Positions 10,441 through 22,629 of a stretch of 64,000 nt of DNA are shown here, in pieces. This stretch comes from Spiroplasma culicicola AES-1 (lineage in GTDB: Bacteria > Bacillota_I > Bacilli_A > Mycoplasmatales > Mycoplasmataceae): assembly GCF_000565175.1 (NCBI RefSeq), contig NZ_CP006681.1:806001-870000 (forward strand), written 5' to 3'. Position 1 is the first letter of the stretch. Each line of letters opens with the position of its first letter. A model generated the notes under the pieces. It was not told the DNA's origin. It ran no database searches and saw nothing but the letters and a program-made list of their open reading frames with translations. Both the position numbers and the translations under genes were made by a program.

Positions 10441-12462
10441 TTATAATTCAATCCTTTCTTGAAAATATTGTTGATAGCCCAAGTTGTGATCAACAAGGAT
10501 GATTAAAGAATTTACTTTATAACTAATAAACATTTGCATTAAAATATGTGCTGTATTTCAATCAACATTGCTTAAAGGTTCATCTAAAAAATAAGTATCT
10601 TTATTTGTAAAAAATAGTGCTATAAAATTAATAATTTGGCGCTGTCCTTTACTTAAATTTATACCGTTATCCATAATTTGTTTTTCTAATGCAATATTAT
10701 GATTTGTCAAAATTTCTAAAAATTTAAATTGATTAAATAAATCTAAATCAATATCATTTTGAAACATTTGAATATTTTGTCATACTGTTCCATTAAATAA
10801 AAAATCATATTGGCCTAAATATTGAATTTTCTTTAAATAATCTTTGTTATTGATCTCTTTTAAATCAGATTCATTAATAAAAATTTGACCTTCATATTTA
10901 CAAGTCAAGCCACTCATTAACTTTAATAATGTAGTTTTGCCCACTCCACTTTTGCCTGTTATGAAAGTATTCTTTTGTAAATTTAATTCTAAATTATTTA
11001 AAATAACTTTATCATTTTGATAAACAAATAATTTTTTGATTCTAACTGATTTAATAGTTTGTTTAAAATCTTGCTTAAATTGTTCTTGATTATTTTTAAA
11101 TATAAATTTAATTTGTTTAAATGAAATATATATCTCATGTCGATTTAAAATAAAAGTTAAAATAGAAGTTGTAAAATTAGAAATATAATTTGAAATAGAA
11201 ATATAAAATAATAATTGACCAAATTCTAGTTGTTTATTAAAAATTAAAGTTGCAGATGTATAAAAAATAATTACATAAAAAAGGCGACTTAAGATTTTTA
11301 GTAAAACATCAGCGTGTTCTTTAATCATCATCACTTGAATATCATTATTATTTAATTTATTAAATGATTGGAAAATATTTTTTTGAATATAGTGAGTTAA
11401 GTTTTTACTTTTAATTTCCTGGTGCCCTTCTAATAATTGACGAATATTACTAGTAAACTCTATAACATGATTTTCATTTTCAAATATTCTTTCTTTAATA
11501 AAATATTGAAATATATAAGAAACAAAAAATGAGATACAAGTTTCAATTAATAATAAAAATAATAAATGAAGAGCCATAAAACTAACTGTAATAATTGAAA
11601 CAAAAAATAAAATAAATTTTGTAGGGATAGATAAAAAAATATCACAAACATAATTTGCTATTGTATTTAAATGTTTACTTTTATTCATTCACTCTTCTTT
11701 AGAAGTACTTAGAAATTTATCATTATCAATTTTTATTAATTGTTCAATATACATGTTAAATAATTTAGCCTTTAAATTTCGCGAAATTAAATTAATAACT
11801 CTATTAATAATAAAAGATAAAAATATTTGTAATAAAAAAATAATTAGATAACTTAAAAAAACATAATTAAGATTTTTTTGGTCATTAATTTGAATTGCAG
11901 AAGAATAACTTTTCAAAAATCCTGAAGAAATAATAATTGAAACATTGGCAAATATTGATAACATAAAAAATAAACTTATTAAATTTAAATTATCAAACAT
12001 TAATTTAAAACTATTTAATGTTGAATTTTTTGTAAATACATGTTTTTTATTTTTTTTCGCTCATCCAAAATAACCTGTATAAATATTTTGAAATTCATTT
12101 AAAGTTATTCAACAAAGATCATTTTTATTTGGATCTGCAATTAACAATTTATTTTTAATTTTTTTATAAATCACTAAATAATGACTCATTTTAAATTCAC
12201 TTTCAACATTAACAATTAAAGGAAAATTTAATTCTAAATGAATAAATTCACTAAATTCTGCCATGTATGATTTAAATTCAATTGAATATTTTTCCAATAA
12301 ATTTTCAATATCATATATTGTCATTTCTCCATCATTAATGGCATTTTCAAATTTAATTTCTTCTAATAAAAAGTTTTTATTATGTAAAAAATTAATAACC
12401 ATACAACTAACAGCTAAACCACAATCTTGTTTATTTTTTTGTTTTGTAAATTTGTATTCCAT
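10441..12462 (-). CDS. Peptidase-C39-containing ABC exporter (bacteriocin/peptide type)
   Basis: 673 residues. Residues 1-125 form a C39 peptidase: KQDCGLAVSCM carries the catalytic Cys in the expected QxDCG setting, SHYLVIY the His and ADP the Asp. A membrane domain of about five or six segments follows (about 155-430). The ATPase has GKSGVGKTT (Walker A), LSKGQRQ (signature), YFLDEP (Walker B) and VDHN (H-loop), all intact. Such proteins cut double-glycine leader peptides and export the product. No leader-peptide gene was found nearby. TGA codons encode Trp throughout. The ATG follows a GAGGGATG ribosome site. Confidence 0.9.
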
Positions 12463-12520
12463 TTATCATCCCTCAATATAGTTATCGTTAAATAAAATAA
12501 CATTTTGTACAAAAAGTTTA

Positions 12521-12550
12521 AAAAAGTGAAAGCCTAAGCTTTCACTTTTT
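12521..12550. terminator. Bidirectional-looking terminator hairpin
   Basis: 13-bp perfect stem (12521-12533 with 12538-12550) and a four-base loop, A5 and T5 at the ends. It overlaps the stop codon of the nucleotidyltransferase-fold gene, and it separates that gene from the C39 exporter operon. Confidence 0.85.
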
Positions 12551-13400
12551 TAATATATTCAAGCAAAACATCAACATAATTCATTGAATTTTTTAATTCA
12601 ATCTTTTGTTCAATTTCTTTTGCTAATGCTCTAAATTCTTTAAATTCTGTTTCATATTTTTCTAATTTTAATCAAGTTTTATATTTATCTTCAATGTATT
12701 TTTCAAATTCTCCATTTGCCATTTTATAAATTATTGTTTTAAATGCCTGAGAATGATTTACCTTATTTTGGGCTAAATATTGATCTAAAACAAAATTTTC
12801 AATAATATCACCACTAATATGAGGACATTTATTTTGAATAATTATTTTTAATGAAATAATTATAATTTTAATATTGGCAATCGAAGAACGTGAACCCACT
12901 TTTTTTAATTTTAAATTAAATTCAGGTTCAGATTTAATATTTGTTTCTTCATCTAAAAATAATTTGCCTTTCAATTTAAACATTCTTCGAAAATTGCCTT
13001 TATGATCAAGAACAAATGGCATAAATGACATTGTAAAATGCTGCTCAATTGCAACTTCTATTGAAGATTTATCTTGATAACTTGAGACACTATAATTTTT
13101 AAAATATTCTTTAATTGTTTTTTCAAATCATTTAAAAATAAACATGTTATGTTCTACATCATCGGGTTTTGAAACTTTTTTTAATAAAATTCAAATATCA
13201 ATATTTGTTGTAAAGTCACTATCTAAGTCGTGGGCAAATGAACCCCTAATTAAATATGGTTTGTTATTATCTCAATTTAAAAAAAATCTTGATTTTTCTT
13301 TTACAAATTTATCCAAAATACTAATTGTTTCATCAAATCTTTTGTTTCTTTTATTTTCATTGCTATTTATTAATTGTTTCAATGCTTTTAAATCTTGCAT
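12534..13400 (-). CDS. Nucleotidyltransferase-fold protein with degenerate active site (288 aa)
   Basis: The segment LIRGSFAHDLDSDF followed by NIDIWILL fits the Pol-beta/OAS-type nucleotidyltransferase pattern hGS...DxDh, and the C-terminal helical part (IISLKIIIQNK...) resembles the second domain of CD-NTase/OAS-like proteins. However, the first catalytic Asp of the DxD pair is Asn here, and the third acid, expected before a V/M-P-A/F motif, appears to be Ser (FTMSFMPF). It may therefore be inactive or bind nucleotide only. Own terminator and probably own promoter. The family assignment is by eye from motifs. Confidence 0.6.
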
Positions 13401-13450
13401 TTTTTCACCCCTATTTTCTTTCAACTCTCTAATTTAATTTTACTATAAAT

Positions 13451-13486
13451 AAAAAAAGTTAATTAGAATTTGATAGCAAATCTAAT
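13451..13486 (-). terminator. Terminator of rimP
   Basis: Stem 13477-13486 with 13462-13472 (one bulge), followed on the minus strand after a few bases by T7. It overlaps the rimP stop codon. Confidence 0.6.
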
Positions 13487-13954
13487 AAAACTAATTTGCT
13501 CAAATTTTAAATTAACTTTTTTTGGTTTTCCTTTGATAAAAAATGAAAAGTTGAATTCTTGACTCTTATTGTCAAATGAATTTAAAGTTGCGTTAAATTC
13601 AGTAACTCCTTCAAAAGCAATTGTACTATTAATAAAAAAATATTGACCCACATTGTTGATTAACATTTCTTGAGTTTTAACTTGTCTTTCTGCACCAGCA
13701 CTTGCAACTTCTAAAATATATGGTTCCTTAATTGCAGTGTCTTTATCTAATAGTTGTGAAATAGCTTCATTTGCACTAATTAATGCATCAAATTCAACAT
13801 TGCGAATTGAAGTGTCTTTATTTTCAACTAATATTTGTAAAACATTTGATTCGTATTCAAAGTTTCAATTAAGTTCATACAAACTTAATTGATTTGTTTC
13901 AAGAATTGTTTGAATATCTTTTAAATAATTATTTTCAATAATTTGTTTTGACAT
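13463..13954 (-). CDS. rimP: Ribosome maturation factor RimP
   Basis: Assists 30S subunit maturation. 163 residues. The typical core is visible as EPYILEVASAGAERQV (family form YxLEVSSPGxxR), followed by the C-terminal SH3-like domain. It follows polC on the same strand, as in Firmicutes, but nusA, which normally comes next, is absent, and a terminator stands at each end of the gene, so here it is a single-gene unit or depends on read-through from polC. Confidence 0.88.
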
Positions 13955-13987
13955 ATTTACCTCTTTTGTATTTTTATTTTATATGAA

Positions 13988-14019
13988 ATAAAAATAAAAA
14001 ATCAACTAAAGTTGATTTT
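13988..14019 (-). terminator. Terminator after polC
   Basis: 9-bp stem (13998-14006 with 14011-14019), four-base loop, then a T-rich tail on the minus strand. It overlaps the polC stop. Confidence 0.8.
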
Positions 14020-17000
14020 AAAAGTCAAATGCTAATTGTTCATCATCTTTTAAATTGTCAATAATTTTTAACTTAGTAAAAATCTGAATTTGAGTTTGAG
14101 TAACTTGTGTTCTTTGCTTTAAATCATTGACACTTGTAATTTGGCGATCACTGCGAGCATTAACAATTGAATTGGCCACAGCTTCACCTAATGAATCAAT
14201 AACATTGAATGGAGGATACAATACTTTTTTGCCCTCTTCTTCAATTACTCTAAAACGAACTGAATCTGAAATATTGAAATCAATATTTTTAATATTAATT
14301 CCTCTCTCAAACATTTCAATTAATACTTCATAAGTTGTAATTAATCCAATTTCTTTTGCAGATAATTTCATTTTATCATTTTGCATTTTTCTTAAATTTT
14401 CTAAAGCGCTTCTTACTCCACTAACTCCTTTAATAGTTGCTTCTAAATCAAAGAAGTCAGCTCTTGTTGAAAATCATGTTGCATAATATTCTTCTGGATA
14501 ATATATTTTGTATCAAGCAACACGATATGCCATTAACACATAAGCAGTGGCATGTGCTTTGGGAAACATATATTTAATTTTTAAACAACTGTTGATATAT
14601 CATTCTGGAACATTATGCTGTTTCATAATTTCAATTCAATCTTTATTTAATCCTTTTCCTTTTCTAACACTTTCCATAATATTAAAAGCAGTTGAAGGAT
14701 CAATATCTTTTGTCATTAAATAAACCATAATATCATCACGACATCCAATAACTGAAGAAATATTGGCAATTCCATCTTGAATTAAAGTTTGAGCGTTACC
14801 AACATAAACATCAGTTCCATGACTTAATCCTGAGATTTGAACTAAGTCTGCAAAGGTTTGAGGTCGAGTTTCTTCCAACATTTTTCGCACAAATTGTGTT
14901 CCAAATTCAGGCAAGCCAATGGCTCCTGTTGTTTCACCATACAATTTATTTTCATCAATTTGTAAAGCACTTAGATTTGAAAATAATGAATAAACTGCTT
15001 TGTCATTTGTTGGAATTGAAATTGGATCAACTCCAGTTAAATCAAATAACATTCTTAAAGCTGTTGGGTCAACATGACCAAGAATATCCATTTTCAATAA
15101 GTTATCATGAATTGAGTGGAAATCAAAGTGAGTTGTTAATCATTCACTTGATGAATCATCTGCAGGAAAGTTTACTGGTGTAAAATCTTCAATATCAAAT
15201 TCTTTTGGCAGAATAATAATTCCCCCTGGATGTTGTCCTGTTGTTCTTTTCACTCCAGTTGACAATTGGGCCAAACGTTCAATTTCAACTTTGCGAATAC
15301 TTACATTTTGTTTTTCATAGTATCCCATGGCATAACCATAAGCTGTTTTATCAGCAACTGTTGAAATTGTTCCCGCTCTAAAAACATTGTGTTCTCCAAA
15401 AATTTCTTTTGTAAAGTTATGAGCAGTTGGTTGATATTCTCCTGAGAAGTTTAAATCAATATCGGGAACTTTATCTCCATCAAATCCTAAAAAAGTTTCA
15501 AATGGAATATCATGTCCATCTCCAATTAAGTTTTCTCCACATTGAGGACAATCTGCTTTTGGTAAATCATATCCACATTTAAATTCACTTGGTGTATTAA
15601 AGTCTGAATACTTACATTTTGCACAACGATAATGAGCACGTAATGGATTTACTTCAGTAATTTCTGAAGTTGTTGCTACAAATGATGAACCAACTGATCC
15701 ACGACTTCCAACTAAATAACCATCATCATGACTTCTTTTTACAAGTAAATGACTAATTCAATAAACAACTGCAAATCCATGCTTAATAATTGATTTTAAT
15801 TCTTTTTCAAGCCTTGCTTCAACAATTTCAGGTAAATTATCACCATACATTAATTTTGCATTTTTATAACATTCATCTGATAAAAGTTTATCAACATTTT
15901 CAATTTGAGGAGGATAAGAACCACTTCTAATTGGTTTAATATCGCTTTCAATCATGTTAGCAATTTTATTTGAATTTTCAATTACAAGTTTGTGAATTAA
16001 TTCGCTATCTTCAAGTCATTTAAATTCTTCTAACATTTCATTTGTGGTTCTTAAATGTTGGTCTGGATTATCTTTCACTCTTTGTTTGAAATCATAAAGT
16101 GGATGATAGCTTCCGCCAAGTCCCTTTGTATTAATATAAATATCTCTAATGATTTTTTGTTTTTTATCAACATAGTGAGCATCGCTTGTTGCCACAATAA
16201 TTTTGTCTTGTGCTAATGCTTCTTTAATAATTAAACGTAAATAATTTTTTAATTCTTCTTCTGTCACATCACCAGTTTGCATTAATTTTTTATAAACACT
16301 CAGTGGTTGAATTTCAACATAATCTAAAATAGAAATTGCTTCACGAATCATTTCTAAAGTTCCAGTTCTTACATAATCAAAAACTTCACCATTAACACAT
16401 CCAGAACCAATAATAATATTATTATTAGCTTTTATTTCTAAAAGTTTAGATTTAAAAATCTTTGGACTACCTAAGAAATTTTTAGTATGTGAATAAGAAA
16501 TTAATTTATATAAATCTTTTAAACCATCTTGATTTTTTGCAAGTACATTAATGTGATGTCCTCTTGAACGTTTAAAATTTTCATTTTTAAATTTATCAAC
16601 ATTAAATTTTAGTCAATCATCAATGTAATCAATTGGATAAACTTTTTTAGCTTCACTTCACATGTGTTCATAAACATTTGTTAAAACTTCAGCATCATAA
16701 TCAGCACGGTGAGCAATTTTCTCATCATATAAAATTCCATATTCTTTAGCAACTGTACCAAGTCTGTGGTTTTTTAATTTAGGACGTAATAATCTTGCTA
16801 ATGTCAAAGTATCAATAACTGTATTATTTAATTCACCATAACCAAATTTTTTGGCATTAACATTTAAAAAGTTAAAGTCGAAGTTGGCATTGTGAGCAAT
16901 CAAGATTCCATCTTGAATAATTTCCATAATTTTTTTGAATTCAACTTCAATTGAATTTTTATCTTCTAACATTTCATTAGTAATATTTGTAAGATCAGTT

Positions 17001-18460
17001 GTAAATGCATTAACTGGTTTTTTGGGTTTGATTAAAATATCATATTTTTTTGAAGTTCCTTTTGCATAGTCATAAACATTGGCTCCAAATTCAATGATCT
17101 CATCAAATTCAGGAGAAAGACCTGTTGTTTCTAAGTCGAAAACTACAAATTTAGCTTCACGTAAATTTTGGTTTTGTGAATTTTTAATTGTTCAACTATC
17201 ATCGGGAATCATAACAAGTTCACTTCCATAAATCAACTTAAGTTGATTTTCTGGTTCTACACCTTTATTGGCAGAAGAAATTGCATAAAATGCATCTGGA
17301 TAACATTGAACATTTAAATGATCTGTAATTGCAATTGCATTTCATCCTCAACGTTTTGCTGTTTCAATATATTCTTTTACTGAACTAACCCCATCCATTG
17401 AACTCATTTTTGTGTGAGTATGTAATTCAACTCTTTTTTGAGGAGCATCATCTGAAGATAAAACCGATTTTGAATCAATCTTTTTATATTTATCAATGTA
17501 AAAAATATATGTTTTATCATAATCTGAATAATTATATTTACCATTAAATGAAACTCAATCACCTTTACGAATAATTTCATTTTCCATTCCACTTAATTGT
17601 TCTTTATTTTCTTCTGTAATTTCATCAAATAATGTAGCATCATTATTTCTTTGAAAGAAAACACACATTACTGATGATTGACCATCTGTAATAGCTAAAT
17701 TATAAATGTATCTTCCCGCTTTTGAAACACGCACTTCTTTTAAAAAGACTTGTCCATGAATTGTTACATTTTGTGCATTTTCTTCTAAGTCTTCTAATTT
17801 GTCATAAGTTGGTGTTGCCAATACTTCATTGTTAGAACGATATTTAGCTTTAAAATTATTATTTGGTTTTGAAGTTGCTTGTAATTTTTCAACAACTTGA
17901 GTTTGAGCAACTTTTTTTGAAGCATTTGCATACATTTCTTGAACTTGTTCTAAAGAATTATTTTCGGCATCTTTATTTACTTTAATTTCTAAGTCTATGT
18001 TTTTAAATCCATACTTAAATAATTTGTTTTTATAATATTCTCTGTGTTCTTCTAATAAATTTTTTTGTAATTCATTATCAACAAAAAATCTTACTAAGCG
18101 ATAGTTTTCAAAATATTCAACAGTTGAAGGTGATAAAACTTTAATTGTTCCAGTTTTCACTTCTGCTTTTAAATCTTTAATATATTCAATATGTTTTCAA
18201 ATTAATTCATTATCATAAAGATCATTGTCCACAATTAAATTTAATTTTGTTGGCACATAAGTATTTGTAACTAAACTTGTTTCAAGTTTATGTAAAACAT
18301 TAATTGGTAAAAAATCTTTTATACGAATAAAAACACGTAACATATTTATTGATTCAGAAAAATATGCATCCATAATTTGGCCATCTTCAAAATATTTTTC
18401 CTCTTCTTGATTAAAAAAGATATTTAGTTTTTCTAAAAACTCTCTTAAATTATCGTGCAT
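14018..18460 (-). CDS. polC: DNA polymerase III alpha subunit, PolC type
   Basis: Replicative polymerase of low-GC Gram-positives and Mollicutes, 1480 residues. N-terminal and OB-fold regions come first, then a 3'-5' proofreading exonuclease inserted in the PHP domain: DLETTG near residue 440, HNANFDFNF near 520 and HRADYDAEV near 595. Further on are [11 protein letters not shown] near 920, a four-Cys zinc cluster near 955-985 (CAKCKYSDF ... CPQCGE), the catalytic [11 protein letters not shown] near 1000 and a C-terminal thumb/fingers region. Many TGA Trp codons interrupt the frame under the standard code. Confidence 0.98.
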
Positions 18461-18476
18461 TATTTTTTACCTCCCT

Positions 18477-19694
18477 TTAAAGTATAAAATCAAATATAGT
18501 AATTAAAACAAATAAACTTAAAAATAGAATTGCTCCAGCAGAATAAACAATGATTTTGTATTTTTGAGGTAACTCTTTTCTAATAATCATTTCAATAATA
18601 GTTTCAAGAACTTTATAGCCATCAAGTGGTGGAATAAAGATCATATTTAAAATAAATAAGTTAGCACTTAGCATTGCAACATACATAAAAAACTGTTGTC
18701 CATTAGCTAACATTGTTGCAGTTTGACCTGCAACTCCAACTGGTCCTTGTAGTTGTGTAATATTTCCAGTAAAGAGCATACCAAATGATTTAATAATTGT
18801 TAAAGATTGAGTAAAAGTTTCTTTTCATCCAGCTAAATATGCTTGTCCTGCATTTGCAAAATAGCGAGTTGGAGCAGCAATTCCGATTGATTCTCCACCT
18901 TTATAATCTGCTTGAGTTGATTGTTCAGTTATTTGAACTTCTTGATCAATTACTTTTCCAGTAAATCTATCTACTTGTCTAAAAGCAAATTTGATTGATA
19001 CATTTTCTTTATCTTTTCCCAATTGTAAATGATCTAAAAAGTTATAAACTGTTTTTTCATAAGTAGCGGCTTGTTTATTATCAAGTTCATTTATTTTTGG
19101 ACCACATTCAGAATTGTTTTGTTGACAAATATTATCAAATAAAATCTCTGTATTAGAATATAAGGTTCATCCCCAAATTACATAACTTTGATCAATCTCA
19201 ATTTTGGCTTCACTATGTTTATTTACCTTTTGGTCAATTAATTTATAAGCAATCATATCCTTATTGTAAGTGGCACCATAAAAACTCATGTCATTAGGTT
19301 TAACTTGTGTAACTGCAAAAATAGTTGTAAATAAAAAGATAGCAATAAAAAGATTCATTAATGGACCAAATAAAATGAAAAGCAATTTCTTTCATCTTGC
19401 AATATAATCCATCATTCTTTCTTTAGGAACTATTTCATCTTCACGTTCAGCTGGGGGATCTACTTTATCAGATGCAATTGAGCAATATCCTCCAAGTGGA
19501 AATGCTCTAATTGATAATCAAGTTTCTTTTCCTTTAAAAACAAAGATTCTTGGACCAAAACCAATTGCAAATTCATAAACATAAGCTTTTGATAGTTTTG
19601 CAATGATAAAATGACCAAATTCATGTAATGTAATTAAAATTAAAAGAATAAGTATTCCTACAAAAAAACCTAAAGTTATCATTCCTGCACTCAT
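18477..19694 (-). CDS. rseP: Site-2 intramembrane zinc protease RseP
   Basis: 405 residues. The zinc motif HEFGH is in the first membrane segment (ITLHEFGHFI), and the second ligand region NMIFIPPLDGYKV lies in a later one (family NLLPIPALDGG, with Asp as ligand). A PDZ-like soluble region of about 150 residues lies in between. Cleaves membrane proteins such as anti-sigma factors or signal peptide remnants. The ATG follows the dxr stop directly (stop and start abut), with GAGGT in the last dxr codons as ribosome site. Confidence 0.94.
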
Positions 19695-20828
19695 CTACAT
19701 TACCTCTTCAATCATTTTTCTTGTTTGATTTCTCACTTTTTGATCAAATTCAAACATTTGTTCATAATTATTGTAAGTTATTTCATCTGTTGAATTAAAT
19801 ATTTTTAAAACAATTTGTGTAATATCAAAATAACTTAGTTTTTCTTCTAAGAAATATTCAACAGCAATTTCATTAGCTGCATTTAAAGCAATTGCTTTTG
19901 AATTACCTTTATCAATACATTCATAAGCTAATTTAATGGGAATAAATCTTTCTTGATCAATTGCTTTAAATTCAAGATTAACCAATTGTTTAAAGTCCAT
20001 CATTTTTAAAGCATTATACGATGTGCGTTTTGGATAATGTAAAAAATAATTAATAACTTGTTTCATATCTGGAATTGATATTTGTGCTTTAATTGAACCG
20101 TCTTTAAATTCAACCATAGAATGAACTAATGATTGAGGATGAATTAAAACATCAATGTTTTTACTTTTAAATAAGTGATATGCTTCTAAAATTTCAAAAG
20201 CTTTATTAAACATAGTTGAACTATCAATAGTAATTTTGGCCCCCATATTTCAATTTGGATGTTTTAAGGCTGTCTTTAAAGTGATTGATTTAGTATCTTC
20301 TAAAGTTAAATCTTTAAAATTGCCCCCACTTGCAGTTAACAAAATTCTTTCAATTGAATTATTTTCTTCTAAACATTGAAAAATAGCACAATGTTCTGAA
20401 TCAATTGGATAAATTTGTGCTTTTTTTGCTTTTGCCAGCATTTGATTAATTAAATCCCCAGCAACTACAAATGATTCTTTATTAGCATTTAATAAAATAT
20501 CTTCTTGTTCAATTGCTGCTAATGTAACTTTTAAACCAAAAAAACCGCTTAATGCATTAATAGTTAAATCATGTTTAACTGTAAATAGTTTTAAAATGTC
20601 ATCATTGATAAAAGTTATGTTTTCATATTTTTCTTTTAAGTGAGCTAAATTATTTGTAGAATAAACCATTTCAATATTTTCAAATTCTTTTAAAAATGAT
20701 TCAACAAGTGAATCATTTTTTCCTATACTTATTGCCTTTAAATTAAAGTTATCTTTATTTTCTTTTAAAATTTCAATTGTTTGAACTCCAATATTTCCTG
20801 AAGCTCCAAAGAGTATTATATTTTTCAT
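19695..20828 (-). CDS. dxr: 1-deoxy-D-xylulose-5-phosphate reductoisomerase
   Basis: Second step of the MEP pathway for isoprenoids, using NADPH. 377 residues. The Rossmann motif is at the start (LFGASGNIGVQTIEIL), then NKESFVVAG, IDSEHCAIFQ (Glu and metal ligands), LLTASGG and KHPNWNMGAKITIDSSTM. Start ATG at 20828 is the only methionine that keeps the Rossmann strand at the N-terminus; it lies four bases after the cdsA stop. Its presence shows that isoprenoids for undecaprenyl phosphate are made in this organism rather than taken up. Confidence 0.96.
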
Positions 20829-20832
20829 TTTC

Positions 20833-21906
20833 TTATAAGAAGATAACAATAAAGAATAATATAAATCAAGAGAAAAGGATTGAATCAAGTCTATCTAAAA
20901 CTCCACCATGTCCAGGAATTAAGTTTGAATAATCTTTAATTCCCACAATCCTTTTAACTCATGAAAAGATTAAATCTCCAAATAAACCAATTACTGGAAA
21001 TGCAACTGCTAATAATAAATACATTAAGATTGGTAATATAGTCTCACCACGATCTCACATTAAAGTAATATCATAATTAAATGGTCTAAAGTCTTCTGCT
21101 ACAAATAAGAAGATAATAGCATAGATTGATCCAAATAGAAAACCACAGCTTAATCCAATTGCAGCTCCTTCTCAAGTTTTTTTAGGACTAATTTTTGGAG
21201 CCAATTTTGTTTTGCCAAATGCCATTCCGCCAATATATGCAAATGAATCACTTAAGATAATCATTACTCAAATTCAAATGATTGTATTAAATGAAAAATC
21301 TGCCATTTTTGTTCCATTGTTAAATGTTACCAAATTTAAACACACGATTGTAAATCCTTTAAAGGCAAAAACAATCATAAATGAGATTAATAAATTTAAA
21401 CCTAATTTTTGAGGACCAATATTTTTGTCTAAAAACCCAAATAAGAAGTAAATTAATAAAATTAAAGGAATAAAGATAAAAAATTGTCATAGTTCTAATC
21501 ATTGTCCTAAATTAAGTTGCATATAAAATGAGAAATTATATAAATTTGCTTTTACTGGAAATAAATAGAATACCAAAATTACAATAAATGTAACTAAATG
21601 GTGATATCACTTATTAAAATTTGTTGCTCTATTTATTTCAAATAAACACATACAAATTAATAAACTACTTGCAATGATTGTAAAATATGAAGATATTTCA
21701 ATATTTGGTCAATTAAAATATGTATAAAATGCTCCACTTGAAACATATCCAACTAACAAAATTAATAAAACAATTGCAGAAGCAAGTCTAACTTTAAAAG
21801 CACTTTTTCCTTCCTTTGTTTTAAAACGATTAATTGATACTTCTTGAGTATCTGTAATCTCTTGAGTATCTGTAATTTCATAATTATCAATATCATTTTT
21901 TCTCAT
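20833..21906 (-). CDS. cdsA: Phosphatidate cytidylyltransferase CdsA
   Basis: Makes CDP-diacylglycerol, the precursor of cardiolipin and phosphatidylglycerol. 357 residues with about eight membrane segments. The signature region reads SDSFAYIGG, then KISPKKTWEGA, and the C-terminal motif is [13 protein letters not shown]. The N-terminus has about 45 soluble residues with a repeated EITDTQ motif ([12 protein letters not shown]), longer than in most members. The ATG at 21906 follows GAGGAG. Located between uppS and dxr, as in Firmicutes. Confidence 0.95.
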
Positions 21907-21910
21907 AATT

Positions 21911-22618
21911 TTACTCCTCGATTCTACCAAATCTGCGATCTCGTTTATTATATGATTCTATTGCTAATTTAAATTGATCTTTATTAAAATCTGGTCAATA
22001 AGTTGGTGTGAAATAAAGTTCTGCATATGCAGCCTGTAGCAACATAAAGTTACTTAATCTTTGTTCTCCCCCAGTCCTAATTAATAAATCAATTTTTGGA
22101 CTTTCTTTTGTATATAAATTATTATATATGTCATCGAAAGTAAGTTCATTAATATTTTTATTTTGATTATAGTATTTATTAAACACTATTTTAAAACTAT
22201 TTTCCACCTCTTGATAACTACCATAATCTAGAGCAATATTGACATTAATTGTTGATAACTCTTTAGTATTATTTTCAATATCTTCTAACTGGTTTTTTGT
22301 TTTTAGAGGAACTTTACTTCTGCGACCAATTCAATTAACTTTAATTCCATTATCAATATATTTTTGTTGATTTTTTTTACCAAAAATATCTCCTGGAAAC
22401 TTCATTAAATAATCAACTTCACCTTTAGGGCGGTTTCAATTCTCTGTTGAAAAGCAAAACAAAGTTAAAAACTTAACTTCATGTTCAATGGCTGTCAAAA
22501 TTGTGTCAAAAATATTTTCCATACCAATTTTGTGGCCATAAGTTCTTGGTTTATGTCTTTGTTTTGCTCATCTACCATTTCCATCTAAAATGATAGCAAC
22601 ATGCTCTAACTTTTTCAC
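21911..22618 (-). CDS. uppS: Isoprenyl (undecaprenyl) diphosphate synthase
   Basis: cis-prenyltransferase, 235 residues. Visible motifs: ILDGNGRWAKQR (catalytic Asp, P-loop), CFSTENWNRP, and the C-terminal [15 protein letters not shown]. The start is GTG at 22618, with AAGGA upstream; there is no ATG before the catalytic motif. Its stop lies four bases before the cdsA start, and the last codons (GAGGAG) form the cdsA ribosome site. Confidence 0.95.
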
Positions 22619-22629
22619 AGATTATTTCC

